From Hymenoscyphus infarciens (taxonomy: Eukaryota; Ascomycota; Leotiomycetes; Helotiales; Helotiaceae), in contig LLCB01000381.1 in assembly GCA_001414345.1 (NCBI GenBank), positions 20,484 through 84,483 on the forward strand: DNA of 64,000 nt, given 5' to 3'. Below the pieces are notes generated by a model. It was not told the origin of the DNA, did no database searches, and was given only the letters and a program-made list of their open reading frames with translations. The translations under genes and the position numbers were made by a program. This document shows, in pieces, positions 11,695-22,419 of this stretch. Numbering within the stretch: position 1 is the stretch's first letter; each line of letters begins with the position of its first letter.

Positions 11695-12448
11695 CTACAA
11701 CAGCGCAATCAAAGCCCTAAAAGCCAAAGCAACAACGCCACCACTCACAGCCCTAACTCTCACCTCCGCACCACTAGAAGCAGGCGTATTCCCCAGAGCA
11801 CTAGGAGCACTGGTGCCAACCGCCGTTTTACTCGCACTCGCACTTCCCGTCGTCGTCACACCCCCACTAGTTGTCGTCGCAAGCTCACCGGTCGCCGTCG
11901 TAGTTGGTGTCCTAATAGTCCCATTCACAGATATTAAATCGCCCGCGACGATGGATGTAACAGGACCCGGAATAGAGGTTACTCTCACATCACCACTTGA
12001 AGTCGCTGAAGTAGAAGTAGGCGTATCGAGGGTAAATTGCGAGGAATAACTATTCGTGTCTTTGTTCGCGTCGTCGACGATTTGGAAGGCGTAGCTGGTG
12101 CCTTTTGTGAGGGTTGTGGAGGGGGTCCAGAGGTAGGAACCTGTGTTGGGGAGCTTGGCTGGTTTTTGTTAGTTTTTATTTTTTCCACAATTGTCTTTCA
12201 TATGTACAATTTGCAACTGGAGAGGGAAACAAACATCCAATAGTAGCAACCGTAGCCAAATTATTCACATCCCCCGTACTCTGTCTCAAAACCAACGACA
12301 CACTCTCCGTCTTACTCGATGGTGTCCAAGTAATATTGAACGGACTTCCAGCTTTGATCGTTCCAATTTCTGCTGGAAAAGAGAAGCTATTCTGCGCTAG
12401 AGCGAGAGAAGCAAATGCCGCGGCAAAGAACGTGGTTGAGAACTTCAT
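11695..12448 (-). CDS. Kre9/KNH-like GPI-anchored wall protein, copy 1
   Basis: Small secreted protein of the fungal Ser/Thr-rich GPI-anchored family with an N-terminal Kre9/KNH-type (Ig-like) domain, expected at the cell wall or plasma membrane. Exons, on the minus strand, 12448-12235 and 12158-11695; intron of 76 nt; 225 aa. Signal peptide residues 1-18 ending ASLALAQ. The domain runs to about residue 115 and includes GSPFNITWTPSSKTESVSL and, after the splice, GSYLWTPSTTLTKGTSYAFQ. The remainder is Ser/Thr/Ala-rich, a likely O-glycosylated stalk, ending in a hydrophobic stretch (GGVVALAFRALIALL) fit for GPI attachment, although it has an Arg inside. It is a tandem paralogue of the gene at 15062-15891, same strand and same intron position. 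Exact role unknown; Kre9 relatives are linked to beta-1,6-glucan. Confidence 0.82.
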
Positions 12449-12565
12449 CTAAAAAAGAATAAAAATAAAAATATTGAATTACTCCGTAACTGAGCAAAAG
12501 ACAGATATATTTACAAACCTTCAGCAAAAAGAGACGATAGCAAATAGGGACAGACAGACCCCTTC

Positions 12566-12574
12566 TTTTATATC
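12566..12574 (-). promoter_or_regulatory. Probable TATA box of Kre9-like copy 1
   Basis: On the minus strand the sequence reads GATATAAAAG, about 120 bases upstream of the start codon at 12448. Position and sequence fit a TATA element; no transcript data are available. Confidence 0.5.
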
Positions 12575-12756
12575 CTCCCCTCCCAGACCCCCAATCGCAT
12601 CCCGCACCGAGGCTACCACTCAAACTCCAAGTAAATTTGAAAACAACCCAAAAAGCGCCCCTAACACCAAATTAATGCCTACTTCCCATCCGGAAGAAGA
12701 CCACACGGTGACACGCTGAAGTAACAACCCCAAGAAACTGCACTGTGCCGTAGGGG

Positions 12757-12972
12757 CACCAGGGGGTGCAGGAATTCGTGACTGGTCAAGAGCTGAGTAC
12801 CTTTACACTACTCTCTTAATTGTTCGACTAGGGCTAGGAAAATCAATTCGATTATCTCACAAGACTAGAGCAATTAGATTCATATTATCTTCGTTGTTCT
12901 AGAAGAGATAGGAGAGTTGCAGAAGGGGAAGGTGCCTTAGACTACAGTCATGAATTCCTACAACCCCTGGTG
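12757..12972. mobile_element. MITE with 28-bp terminal inverted repeats (best copy)
   Basis: The left end CACCAGGGGGTGCAGGAATT CGTGACTG and the reverse complement of the right end CACCAGGGGTTGTAGGAATT CATGACTG match at 25 of 28 positions. The 216-bp element has no coding capacity. Its core carries one copy of the unit that is repeated seven times in the copy at 271-597. Differences between the ends are transitions, consistent with light RIP. A clean target-site duplication is not obvious: GGGG flanks both sides but could be part of the element. Confidence 0.85.
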
Positions 12973-14097
12973 GGGGACATAGAGCATCAACCATCGTGAC
13001 ACCCCCTGAAACTTCCCAGATAGGAGAGACACAAGAAAAGCACCGTTGACACGGTACAAAAAGTACCCCACCCTCACCTAGAACCCTAAACTTGGACGCA
13101 TCGCACAACGGCCCTCACAAATCCAGCAAAGTACACGGACGGATGCCTAAAAAATCGTGAAATTCATTTTGCATTTTGAATTTGCAAGCGCGTAAAACAA
13201 GAGCCAAGCAAAAGATAAAACACCAATGAAGAGCGAGCTAGACCGACACGGATAAATAGATAGAAAGAAAAAACCCCTCCACACGCGAAGTGCGGCTCGT
13301 CGTTCCGACAGCCATGATTTCAGATCCCCTGCTTCGAGAGCCGTCGGTCGAGAGGCTCAAATAGACAATTCGGTGAAGCATCCCCGGGTCGAGCTCCAGA
13401 GTCGCAAACGAGAATACAACCTCAAAATAGGCGAACACCTCATCGTATCCATCTCCTCGAGGAAGGGAAAAAGGACCAAATCAAGAAAAATGGCAAAAAA
13501 CAGAAAAGAGGACCTGAATGAACCCTTCAAACCATGAAACAAAGTCGAAGCGGATAAATAGGGGGGGGGGAACGCAACGAGCGACTAGTCCCTAGGTATC
13601 AAAATCCTCCCTCAAATAGACAATCCTCGCCGTCGCCGTCATCGGGTCCTCCAGCGTTGCTTTGGGCCGACCGCCATACGATACAGCCTCATCTTGGGAA
13701 GAATCAAACCGTCAAATCCAGAAAGACCGAAGGAGAGAATGAATGGCTGGAACTGGAGTTCAAAAATCCGACGCATTGATAAGAACTGGGTGCGATATAT
13801 TTCTCCAAAGGGAGGTACCTAGGTATCCATGGAGGCTTCAAGCTTCTCAGATACCCATCACATGACCATTCCAAGAAGGGGGGCCTTCTACAACCCGACG
13901 TATCAATCTACCCAAATACCAGTACTTGTAAGCGAAAAGAAATATCAGTGGAGGCTCAAAATCCAATAGAAATAACGTTAGAATAGCCACAAACAAGGCT
14001 CTCGAACGCCACAAAGAAAAAGTCTAGGGTTTTGTAGGGTGTTTGCAAGGCTCAAGTGGTCCCTAATATGGCTACAAGTCTTTAATCGGTTGTGTAC

Positions 14098-14192
14098 TAC
14101 TATCCCCCCCCCTAATTACATTGTATGCGCACAGACATCTGCCACACTAAAACGACCGTGCGCATACAATGTAATTAGGGGGGGGGATAGTA
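14098..14192. mobile_element. Perfect 34-bp inverted-repeat hairpin element, copy 1
   Basis: Arms 14099-14132 and 14158-14191 are perfect reverse complements over 34 bases (ACTATC9TAATTACATTG then TATGCGCAC), separated by a 25-base loop. A TA dinucleotide lies at each edge (14098-14099 and 14191-14192), as expected for a TA-targeting (Tc1/mariner-like) miniature element. The arms contain a run of nine C or nine G. Transcribed or single-stranded DNA would fold very stably. Confidence 0.85.
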
Positions 14193-14282
14193 TCCCCCCC
14201 CCCGGAACTAAATGTAGAGTGCACAGACATTTAGTATGGCACAGCGGCCGTGCGATTACATTTACTTAAGGGGAGGATAGTA
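14191..14282. mobile_element. Degenerate hairpin element, copy 2, abutting copy 1
   Basis: Directly next to copy 1, and sharing its TA, a second unit starts TATCCCCCCCCCCGG and ends GGGGAGGATAGTA. Its loop also begins AGACAT right after a GCAC arm end and finishes CGGCC before GTGCG, as in copy 1 (CGACC before GTGCG). The arms pair imperfectly, so this is an older relative of the same family inserted side by side. Confidence 0.75.
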
Positions 14283-15061
14283 TTACCCCAATTTTCCAAT
14301 CTAGTACTGAACCAGACCTGAACCAGCACCAGAACCACATCTCCGCATCCTGATGCAGGTACCTCCCGTCTCTCGAACCTCTTTCTCCACCAAAGATCCA
14401 CAACCACCCGCAAAACAATAAACAATAAACAATAAACAAAATAAAATAACTCTAAACTTTCTCTCAGTTTTCGCCACGTCAACGAGAAAATAGTGAACAA
14501 TTCGATAGGAAATGCACACTCCCCTCTCATTGGCCATGTTGCACAAGCACAGCCTGCATAGGCGTTGCGTAATACGATATGCACAGTTATGCAGGCAGCT
14601 CTATGCAAGGCAAATACGAGGTGTGGTCAGGGAGGGGCGATCTTATTTTTGGCTGGCTGGACAACCTGAGAAATCACAGGGTTGAGAATACTGCGCACTC
14701 CGAAAACTAGAGAGAAGATGAAGAGTTATTAGACAAGTAGTTTTATTTGAATCTACTACCAAAAGCTTGATGTAATTTTCTACACGTAAACCCCGGAGAT
14801 GAAGGAGGCATGCCCACAATTAGTATTCCCCCAACTGCATCTCACCAAAGAGAGAGAAGAGGGACGGAGACATCCCTTCGTTTAGCTAATTCTTCGTTAC
14901 GCCTTCCAAAATGCAAAGCAGTGACCATGCACCAGTTCTCCAATTCCCCTTGTTCTGGTCATCATGAAAGATTAATGAATTACCCCATACCGCAAAATGC
15001 AATTACCACGCCAATTAAAGTGTATTTAAACAAGAATCAGAACCCTCCAACCCATCAACGC

Positions 15062-15891
15062 TTAGTTGAGGCTAATGAGAGCAGCAACGGTCAAGAAGAC
15101 CAATGCGAGTGGGGATGCGATCTCAGCAGCGCTGTTGGCGTTTGGTGCAGCAGATGTTGAACCTGATGAAGCAGAGGTAGCGGTCTTGCTTGCGGATGAA
15201 GCGAGAGTGCTGCTTCCAGTGGTTCCTGTTGGCTTGGCAGTGCTTCCTGATGGCTTGGCTGTGGTAACGGTGGTGTTTGAGCCTACGGTGGAGTTGGAAA
15301 GACCAGTGGAGATTGCGGAAGCAGAGGTAGAGGTGGTGGTAGAGTTGTTGACTGCGGTGAGGGACGAGAGGACTGACGAGGCTGACGAGGCGAGGGAGGA
15401 GGTAGATGCGGAGCTTGAGACGCTTGAGAGGACGGAAGAGATGACTGAAGATGCGCTGGAAGAGGCAGAGGACAAGACGCTGGAGATTGAAGCCGAGGCA
15501 GACGCCGCGGCACCACCGATCAATTGGAATTGCGAGCTGTAGTTTGGTTTGGCGGTCGAGTCGACAATCTCAAAGGCATACGTGTCGGCGGTCAAGGTAG
15601 CTGGGACGCTCCAGGTGTATGAGGTACCGGATTGTCCGCCTGTGGATGGAATGTTAGTTGTCTTCATTGCAAGAAAAGCTGTCTGGGCGACTTACTGGTG
15701 ACGGTGCTGACCGTCTTGAGGTCGGTCGAAGGGCCATTCTTCAAGTTGATGGTGACTGGGCCCGAGGCGTCAGCCCAGGTGAAGGTAAATGGCTGTCCGG
15801 CGGTGACGCCGTTGAAGGCGCTGTTGGTGAAGGAAACCGCATTGGCGACGGCGAGGGAAGCAGCAGCGAGGAGGATGTTGGAGAATTGCAT
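15062..15891 (-). CDS. Kre9/KNH-like GPI-anchored wall protein, copy 2
   Basis: Second member of the tandem pair. Exons, minus strand, 15891-15696 and 15639-15062; intron of 56 nt with GTAAGT and CTAAC; 257 aa. Signal peptide about residues 1-18 (MQFSNILLAAASLAVANA). The Kre9/KNH-type domain includes GVTAGQPFTFTWADASG and SGTSYTWSVPATLTADTYA, matching the spacing of copy 1. From about residue 110 the protein is nearly all Ser, Ala, Thr and Val in short repeats (ASSVLSS, SASSVIS), a long O-glycosylatable stalk. The end, ASPLALVFLTVAALISLN preceded by small residues, is a good GPI signal. Because the stalk is so biased, the opposite strand also shows a long acidic frame, which is an artefact. 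Predicted cell-surface protein; precise function not known. Confidence 0.86.
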
Positions 15892-16140
15892 TTTGATGAT
15901 GGATCCAAGTAACTCTTGAGGGTGTAGATGTAGATGATGGGTGGATGGATGGAATGCTGCTTGATGCTTGATGCTTGATGCTGTGGAACGGTTGTTGGAG
16001 TATTAAACGAAAGTTGGCAACAGAGACGTTGGGGGTGTTTGAAGCAAAGAACGAGAGTTGTTGGGGAAGGAACGAAGGAGCAACAAGAATGCGGGCGCTC
16101 TTGCCTTATTTCTAGCTGTCTTGTCGCTATTCAACCTTGG

Positions 16141-16180
16141 CACCCCCCTTGTCACCCCCCTTGTCACCCCCCTTGTCACC
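16141..16180. repeat. 12-bp tandem repeat (CACCCCCCTTGT)
   Basis: Three exact copies of CACCCCCCTTGT followed by a partial fourth (CACC). Confidence 0.95.
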
Positions 16181-16969
16181 ACCCCGGACATTATTGGCTG
16201 TTGCCGAGGGAAAGAGTTCGCGGAGACCCGCCTTTAATTTTACAACGTTGTACTCAGCCAATAGTGGCTTTGCAGAAAGCGGAGCAGGAAAGATCCCCCC
16301 TTTTTAACCCTTGCCAACCCCCAAAGTCATCTCCTATTCCTCGACGCAATGATGAACCAATTTGCGTTGGTGATCACGTTTGGTAGCATCGGAATTGCCC
16401 AAATATTATAGAATTAGACTTCCGTCATCGACCACGCACGCACGTGACTCTTCTTCACTTCTATGCCTCATCTCCTCCTGTCATCTCCTCATCTCCTCAC
16501 CTCACTTGGAAGTTGCGGCTGTTTTCCTCACTGCCACAGTGGCTGTTCTGTTCTTCGACTTCGAGAGCAAGGCAACCCGACGCGACGCGACGCGTCACAT
16601 ACACTATCGGCCTCGTCGGCGCCGGGCCGGGCAGACACGAGTGAATTTGGGTCAGTAGATTCGCCTCTTTATTTTACTCTCCCGGCGGAGGGGGGCGGAG
16701 GACAATCTCCCGCATGAACGGCGTCCGCTGTCAATTACACCATTACTACCATTACTCGGTGCGACTAAGCCAAGCATTCGTCTAAGAATGCTTAATTTAA
16801 TTCTTGACGGTTAAAAAGAAGCACTCGTAGGCTGAGCCAATCCCTCCCTCGCCTCAAGGCTGGTAAGCAATGGCCTTTTTGTTCGCGTTACATAGGCTCC
16901 TAAGGCCAGTCCTCGAGACTCGCTCTTCAAGAAGCGAATATCAAACTCCAGATTTCAAGAATCAATACT

Positions 16970-17190
16970 CCCCCCCCCCCCCCCAAAAAAATTTAACCCC
17001 AAACCTTTTTTTTTTTTTTCAACCCCCCCCCCCTTCAAAGTTTCCCCCCGCCCCAAAAAAAAATTAATTTAGGGCGGCGGGGGGGAAGAAAAAAAAAAAA
17101 ACAAAACAAAACAAAAACCCCAAACCCCCCCCCACCCCCCCCCCCCCCCCACCCCACCCCCCCCCCCCAACACCCCCCCACCCCCACACC
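16970..17190. repeat. Homopolymer and low-complexity block
   Basis: Successive runs of C, A, T, C, G, A and again long C tracts broken by single A residues. Such a mixture of many different homopolymers in about 220 bases is unusual for fungal DNA. It may be a real simple-sequence region or a poorly resolved assembly segment. Confidence 0.85.
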
Positions 17191-17710
17191 GCCACACCCA
17201 ACTCAAAAAACCCACCAAAAGAGAGAAAAAATCCAAGCCTCAAGCCAAGCCCCCAAATCCACGCCCGCCTAGACGTTGGCGCATCCTCTCTCAGTCGTGC
17301 TCCCTTTCTGCCAATTTTCAAACATTTCAGGCTAAAATAGCGCCCCGCACGCCATCTCGACGCCAACGCAAGACCAGACCTGACTTTGGTACCTGCGTTA
17401 GACTTTCCATGTCGGAGAAACGTTTCTGCAGGTAAAGATGGTAAGGTTGGGAAGCTGCAATAAGATCAAAGCCTACAGTATATGTTTTCTCGCCTAGTGA
17501 GTGAGTGAAGGAAGGAAGCTCAATCAGTAGTAGGGCTAGTGAATTGTTCCCACAGGTAAGTAAGTAAGTGGTATTTTGTTTAATCAGCAGCGAGCGGCAA
17601 AGGAGATACAACAAGTCCCAAAGCCGTTGTTGTACTACCGAGAGGCTGGGAGGCTTTCTTTCCTGTGGTATAGTACATCCATCTACGATGCCAAACAGTA
17701 TTTGGGGACA

Positions 17711-17859
17711 CCAGGGGGTGTAGGAATTCGTAATTGGTTATAAGTAGAGTATCTTTATACTACTCTCTTAATTGTTCAACTAAGACTAGGAAAATTAATT
17801 CAATTATCTTGTAAGACTAGAATAATAAGATTTATAGGTACCTTAGACTATAGTTACAT
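17711..17859 (+). mobile_element. Truncated copy of the CACCAGGGG MITE
   Basis: Begins with the same left end (CACCAGGGGGTGTAGGAATT) as the element at 12757 and follows it through ACTCTCTTAATTGTTC and TAAGACTAGGAAAATTAATTC. About 45 internal bases are missing near 17835 and the sequence stops at TATAGTTACAT, before the right terminal repeat. Most differences from the 12.8-kb copy are C-to-T or G-to-A, so its RIP damage is intermediate. Confidence 0.8.
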
Positions 17860-18453
17860 AGTAGTAGAAGGAGGTGTGCACTCAGAAATCTCTCGTACTT
17901 CCTAGACCTGATAGTATATATGTATGTACTATAGAAATTCACCATCTCATCTCACTTTCCAACATCAGATCCATTCAGTTTATTACTCAATTATCTCTAC
18001 TTACAGCAATCCCAGTCCTGATAAAGCGCACTCACCAACCATCAAAACCATTATGCCTTGGCCTTCTCGCACCACAGCCTCCTTATCAACATCGGCAACG
18101 AGCCAATGCTCTTGAACCACTATACCTATAGGTGCCATACCTAGGTCCGTCCCTCGAAGACTAGATGAAATCAAAGCATCACCCACTATTTCTACATATT
18201 CCAACACTCCAAACACAAACGCTCATCCCTAGTGCTGCCCCTCCAGTGTTCGAAACTCTGAAATCAAAACCTCAAAACCTCAAATGGAAACCAACCCCTC
18301 ATCCATCGCAACTCGAAAATGAAAACTCTCAAATAACAACCAAACTCCCATCCCTCAAAAGTCGCAAATGAAGAACTCGAATGAAAAACCAACTCTTCCA
18401 CCTCCCTCCCTCCATACTCCACCATATCAAAAAATTCAAAACCATCCTCAACT

Positions 18454-21400
18454 TCACGACCATCCCGGTGTGGGACCAAACCCAGGAGTCTCCCATTCAC
18501 CACCAGCATCAACGTGAGAAAGCTCCTCCCACTCATTCCCCCCCTCATAATCCGAAAGCGCCGAAATCTCAGATGCTCTCGCACTAACAGTCCTTTCACG
18601 ATGCTCCGGATCCGGAAGAAAGTGAACACGCTTCAGATCCGAAGCACTTCTCATCCTAGTCGGCGCTTCTGAGGTCTCGCCATAATACCTCCTCGGATCT
18701 TCATTCGCGGGTCCAGCACTTCGACTTCGTTCTCGATATGTGGTACGGAATTCTGGAGACTCGTCGGAGAAGTGTGCTCTTTCGCGGGTATGGGTTGGCG
18801 GTCTTGATGATTCTCTACTCGCTGGAATGCGAGAAGTGCTCCTGCTTCGATTCTCTCTTCGTTCGGAGATCTCCTCAGGTCGAACATGAGCGAAGCCTTG
18901 GCCAAAACTTCGCGGCGATTCGAGAGACTCTCGAGGTTGGCTAGGTACACGAGAAGTGCTCCTGCTTCGGTTTACTTGTGGTTCGAAATCTTCCGGGGGG
19001 GTGACGATTCGTGCTCTGGAGATGCTTCGGCTTCGAATTGGGAACTGTTGGAATTCCTCAGGAGGTTCGACAATCCGAACAGAAGTGCTTTGGCTTCGAG
19101 TTGGTTGCTGCTCGTAATATTCTTCTTCTGATGCTAGTGGGGATGGACGTCTTCTTGCTTCACAATCGAATCTCTCATCTTCTGACACCACTGGAGATGG
19201 ACGTCTTATTTCCGCCCGGGTTTCTCTCTCGGATGGATAATCATATCGGATTGAGGCCTGATGTTCCGGTGTAATAGGGTAAGGAGGTGCATTTACAATG
19301 TTTTGCCAGATTTCCTCGTCAGTTCGGCCTTTAGGTAATGGTCCATCTTGACCTTTAGGTCCACGTCTGGTCGGAGAGGGAGGACTGGGAGCTTGGGGAA
19401 GGTCATATGGTTCTATATTGTTGTTAGGTCAATCAGCCTGCCAACCTATGTAAGACACTCGGTCATGCGCCCCCCTTCTTATTACATTAAGTATTCTCGT
19501 GTGGCAAGATAGAAAACCACTTACCAGTTCTGTAGCTGAGCTCTGCCTCAATACTCGCCTCTTCCCGATATCCATCCCTGTCTGTACGATAACTTTTCCG
19601 GGATACTCGTCTGCGAATTGCTGGCTCTGGCTCTACATCGGAATACTCTTCGTTCCTCCAATCATCCTGATAATACCTTGCGGCTTCGTCCATCATCGAG
19701 AATCGCTTTGCTTGCATATCTTGATCTCTTCTTTCGAGCGTGACCCTATCGATATACTCTTGTCTTCGTCTCTCTTCTTCCAACTCTCCTTCCCTCCGAC
19801 GCTCCTCTTCGAGTTCTCTCTTTGGTCGATAGACTTGCAAGTGAGACTGGCTTCTCTTCGGGTGTACCTGCTTCTTTTGTAAGTATTGTGCGAGAAAGTC
19901 TGGATTAATTACAACCATTCTCCCAAATTGTTTAGAATAATCAGGAATTTGGTTTCTTGATTGTTCCAAATACTCTCGGTTAATAAGGAAAGGGGGATAC
20001 GCAAGGAAATAGCAGATTTACCGGATAGGACTCGCACGTTCGGGTAGGACTTTCGTGTACTGGACCCCAGGGGGCTTGCGGGAAAACCGGTGAGTTACGT
20101 TCTCGTCGTCGACGTTCAGATGCCACACGCGACCGGCTTGAGCTTGAAGTATCCAAAGAACCAAAGCTGCTATCTCGACTCGGCATGGCGGGTGGCTGAA
20201 AGTCGCGCCGAGAAGTTCTTCTTCGTGGCGGAGGATTTTCGGGAGTCAAAGGTTCATCATTGTCGTCAGAGAAGTAAACAGGTATGGTCTTACGCTTTGG
20301 TGGCGTGATCACCAGCTCTTCTCCTTCCTCCAGGACATCAATCGATATCTTTCGTCCACGATTCGATTCTCGCAATTCTTCTTCGAATAGACGCCGCTCT
20401 TTCCCGTTCCCTTCCGCCCCTTTCTCGAAGAACTTAATTGAAACCTTGTCTCGCTCTTTCCTCTTGTGATCTCTAGGGGCCTTAACATGCCGGTAAAAAG
20501 GCGACAGAGATCTTCCTCGTCTCTCCTTCCGTCGATGAGCGTCCACATGTCGGAATAGTGGAGAGGGGGAACGTGGTGCCGTTAGGCGAGGAACTTGACT
20601 TCTATCTTGTTCTGGATATCTCACCCTCGACAGAGATATTTCGCGGGTTTTATGGAGTCGTCGTCCTTTACGTCCGCGTCCCACTTCTTGGTCAGCTGCC
20701 TCTTCTTGGACAGTGATGATGCCCTTTGCCGGTACATAACGTGCATGTTCCTATTATTTCATCAGAAATGCCTGATTCTTCAACTCTCCCAAAGCGTCTC
20801 GAGCAATCAAACAACCAGACAGGTGTTTATCAAGTAAGACTGGAAATAAGAAATACGAAGAGAAAATGAATATAAGTAACTCACCCTCTTATGATCGGGT
20901 TTCCGGCGTCGCACGTATGATTCCATTTCACCACCGCTGGACTCAAACCTCTGTGCATCCCCAACTAGCGAACCTCCCCTATCCAAGTCAACCACCCTTA
21001 CGCTCTTCTTCTTTTTTCCATTCTTGCCCTTGTATCTATCGTTACTCTTCTTTCTTCTCCTTGGCTCCTCGGTGCTGCTCGCGCTACTTGTTGAGCTGGC
21101 GTCCCTTTGACATCTTCTGCAAAAGCCAGGGATTGGTGTTTCGCCAGGCACAATTGGGTGTTGCAAATGGTATCTCTTGGATCTAAGTCCTCCACAGTGT
21201 CCGCAGATGTGTCTAGCCAGGTTTGATGTCGTAGTAGTGGTAGTTTTATGTTTCTTGGTATCTTTTGACTTTTTTTGGTCCGACACTACGTATTTGGTGT
21301 AATGCGCGTCGAAACCACGAAGCTTGTCAAAATCTGCCGGTGTGGGATTCGGCATATACGGAGGACCAGAGACCGTCGGTCCTGGTTGAGAATTGGGAGG

Positions 21401-21851
21401 CATACCCATTTGATTGTTCGGATAATACGCAAGTTGTGGGATTTGAGCTCCTGGTTGAGGAAGGTATGGGATACCACCGATGAGAAGAGGAGTTGGCGCA
21501 GCTCCGATTGACTTTGATCTCTTTCGAACAGGCGATTTAGATTTCTTTCGAGCGGGCTTGGTACCGAATGATCCTCCTAGGATACTGATTGCGTTGTCGG
21601 CGGGCGTGTCTTTCTTGGAGCGCGCCATGACTAGCTTGCCATTCACCTTTGTAAAGTATGTCATTCCAGCGGGGACAACTTTCTTTGCTTCCTTCTCGGA
21701 TTCTTCGCCGCCGGAGCGACTGGGTTGGTAACTATGCTCAGGTTAGATAAAGTCCTTTCTGTAACAACTCCAAGGATGGTCGGCGCAGAGCGGTGCTTGC
21801 TTTGAAGTTAGAGCAAGATCGAGAGACGACTTACACTGTGATCATGGTCAT
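18454..21851 (-). CDS. Arg/Ser-rich protein with two CxxC pairs (unknown function)
   Basis: I do not recognise a named family. Five exons, minus strand: 21851-21835, 21731-20885, 20750-20022, 19972-19525, 19412-18454; total exactly 3000 nt, 999 aa. The first exon is only 17 nt. Near the N terminus are basic stretches and a Pro/Gly/Asn-rich segment, then a putative zinc site: HICGHCGGLRSKRYH and GFCRRCQRD, with Cys182, Cys185, Cys210 and Cys213. The middle is charged with basic KRKER-type runs and a Glu/Arg-rich segment likely to be coiled coil (ELEEERRREGELEEERRRQ). The last third repeats NRSRSTSR four times, two of them followed by RIVxPPEEF-like words. Disordered, phosphorylatable RS repeats suggest a nuclear or RNA-linked role, but that is inference. 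No neighbour gives a hint. Confidence 0.75.
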
Positions 21852-22056
21852 TTCTCGCGAAAGCTATTGCGAAACAAGCAGTCAGATCAAAGAATAAGCG
21901 CAGGTGAAAGCAAGACAAGAGTGTAGAGAGGGGATGGTGGAGTTGTAGAGTTGTGAGGTGAAAAATTGTAGGGAAGTTATGGAGTCGTAAAAGGCAAGAG
22001 CGACCAGTTGGGGCGAAGCCTCTTTGGTATTCACCAATTTCAAAAAGAGTTGACAG

Positions 22057-22069
22057 TAAAAGCGGCAGT
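22057..22069 (+). repeat. Lone TAAAAGCGGCAGT arm
   Basis: Thirteen bases identical to the ends of the small inverted-repeat elements at 54.1 kb and 56.6 kb. I found no reverse partner within a few hundred bases, so it may be a broken element or chance. Confidence 0.4.
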
Positions 22070-22394
22070 CTATTTTAAACTCACGCTGACGTCCTAAAAC
22101 TTTGCCAAACCTTTTTCATTGCGTAGCTGCCACGTACTTTTGGGTTCAAGTCAACATTCTGCGTACACGGTACACTACATTTCTTACTAGGAGCGTAATG
22201 AAAGTGCAAAAATCAAGTACCCAAAATTTGAGTTGTTCAAAGCTATTTGGCATGATGTGTTGGCTTGCTTGCGAGAACGATATAGTCAGTGTGAGCAAGG
22301 AATTTATCAAAACGTTACTCTGAGTAATGATGACTTGTTACTCAGGTGTAAATAAGAGTAACTACTCGCTACTCTATTCTATTATATTCATTGC

Positions 22395-22419
22395 GAACTG
22401 TATGATAATCATACAGTTC
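22395..22419. repeat. 11-bp perfect palindrome
   Basis: GAACTGTATGA and TCATACAGTTC are perfect reverse complements around a 3-base spacer. It could be a protein-binding dyad or a small hairpin; nothing else supports a role. Confidence 0.6.

Larger units (their letters stand above)
12973..15061. other. Intergenic region between the Kre9-like paralogues
   Basis: No supported gene. Frames on both strands are short and unlike proteins. The hairpin pair at 14098-14282 is the only clear structure besides the MITE on its edge. A G9 run occurs at about 13561. Confidence 0.6.
15892..18453. other. Intergenic region rich in simple sequence
   Basis: No supported gene in about 2.6 kb. It contains the upstream region of Kre9-like copy 2, a 12-mer tandem repeat, CT-rich stretches, the homopolymer block at 16970-17190 and a truncated MITE. 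Several frames are open only because of low-complexity sequence. Confidence 0.65.

Noticed and set aside
15066..15542. Long acidic frame on the plus strand
   Set aside because: It is the mirror of the Ser/Ala/Thr-rich stalk of the GPI protein on the minus strand; no start context, no domain.
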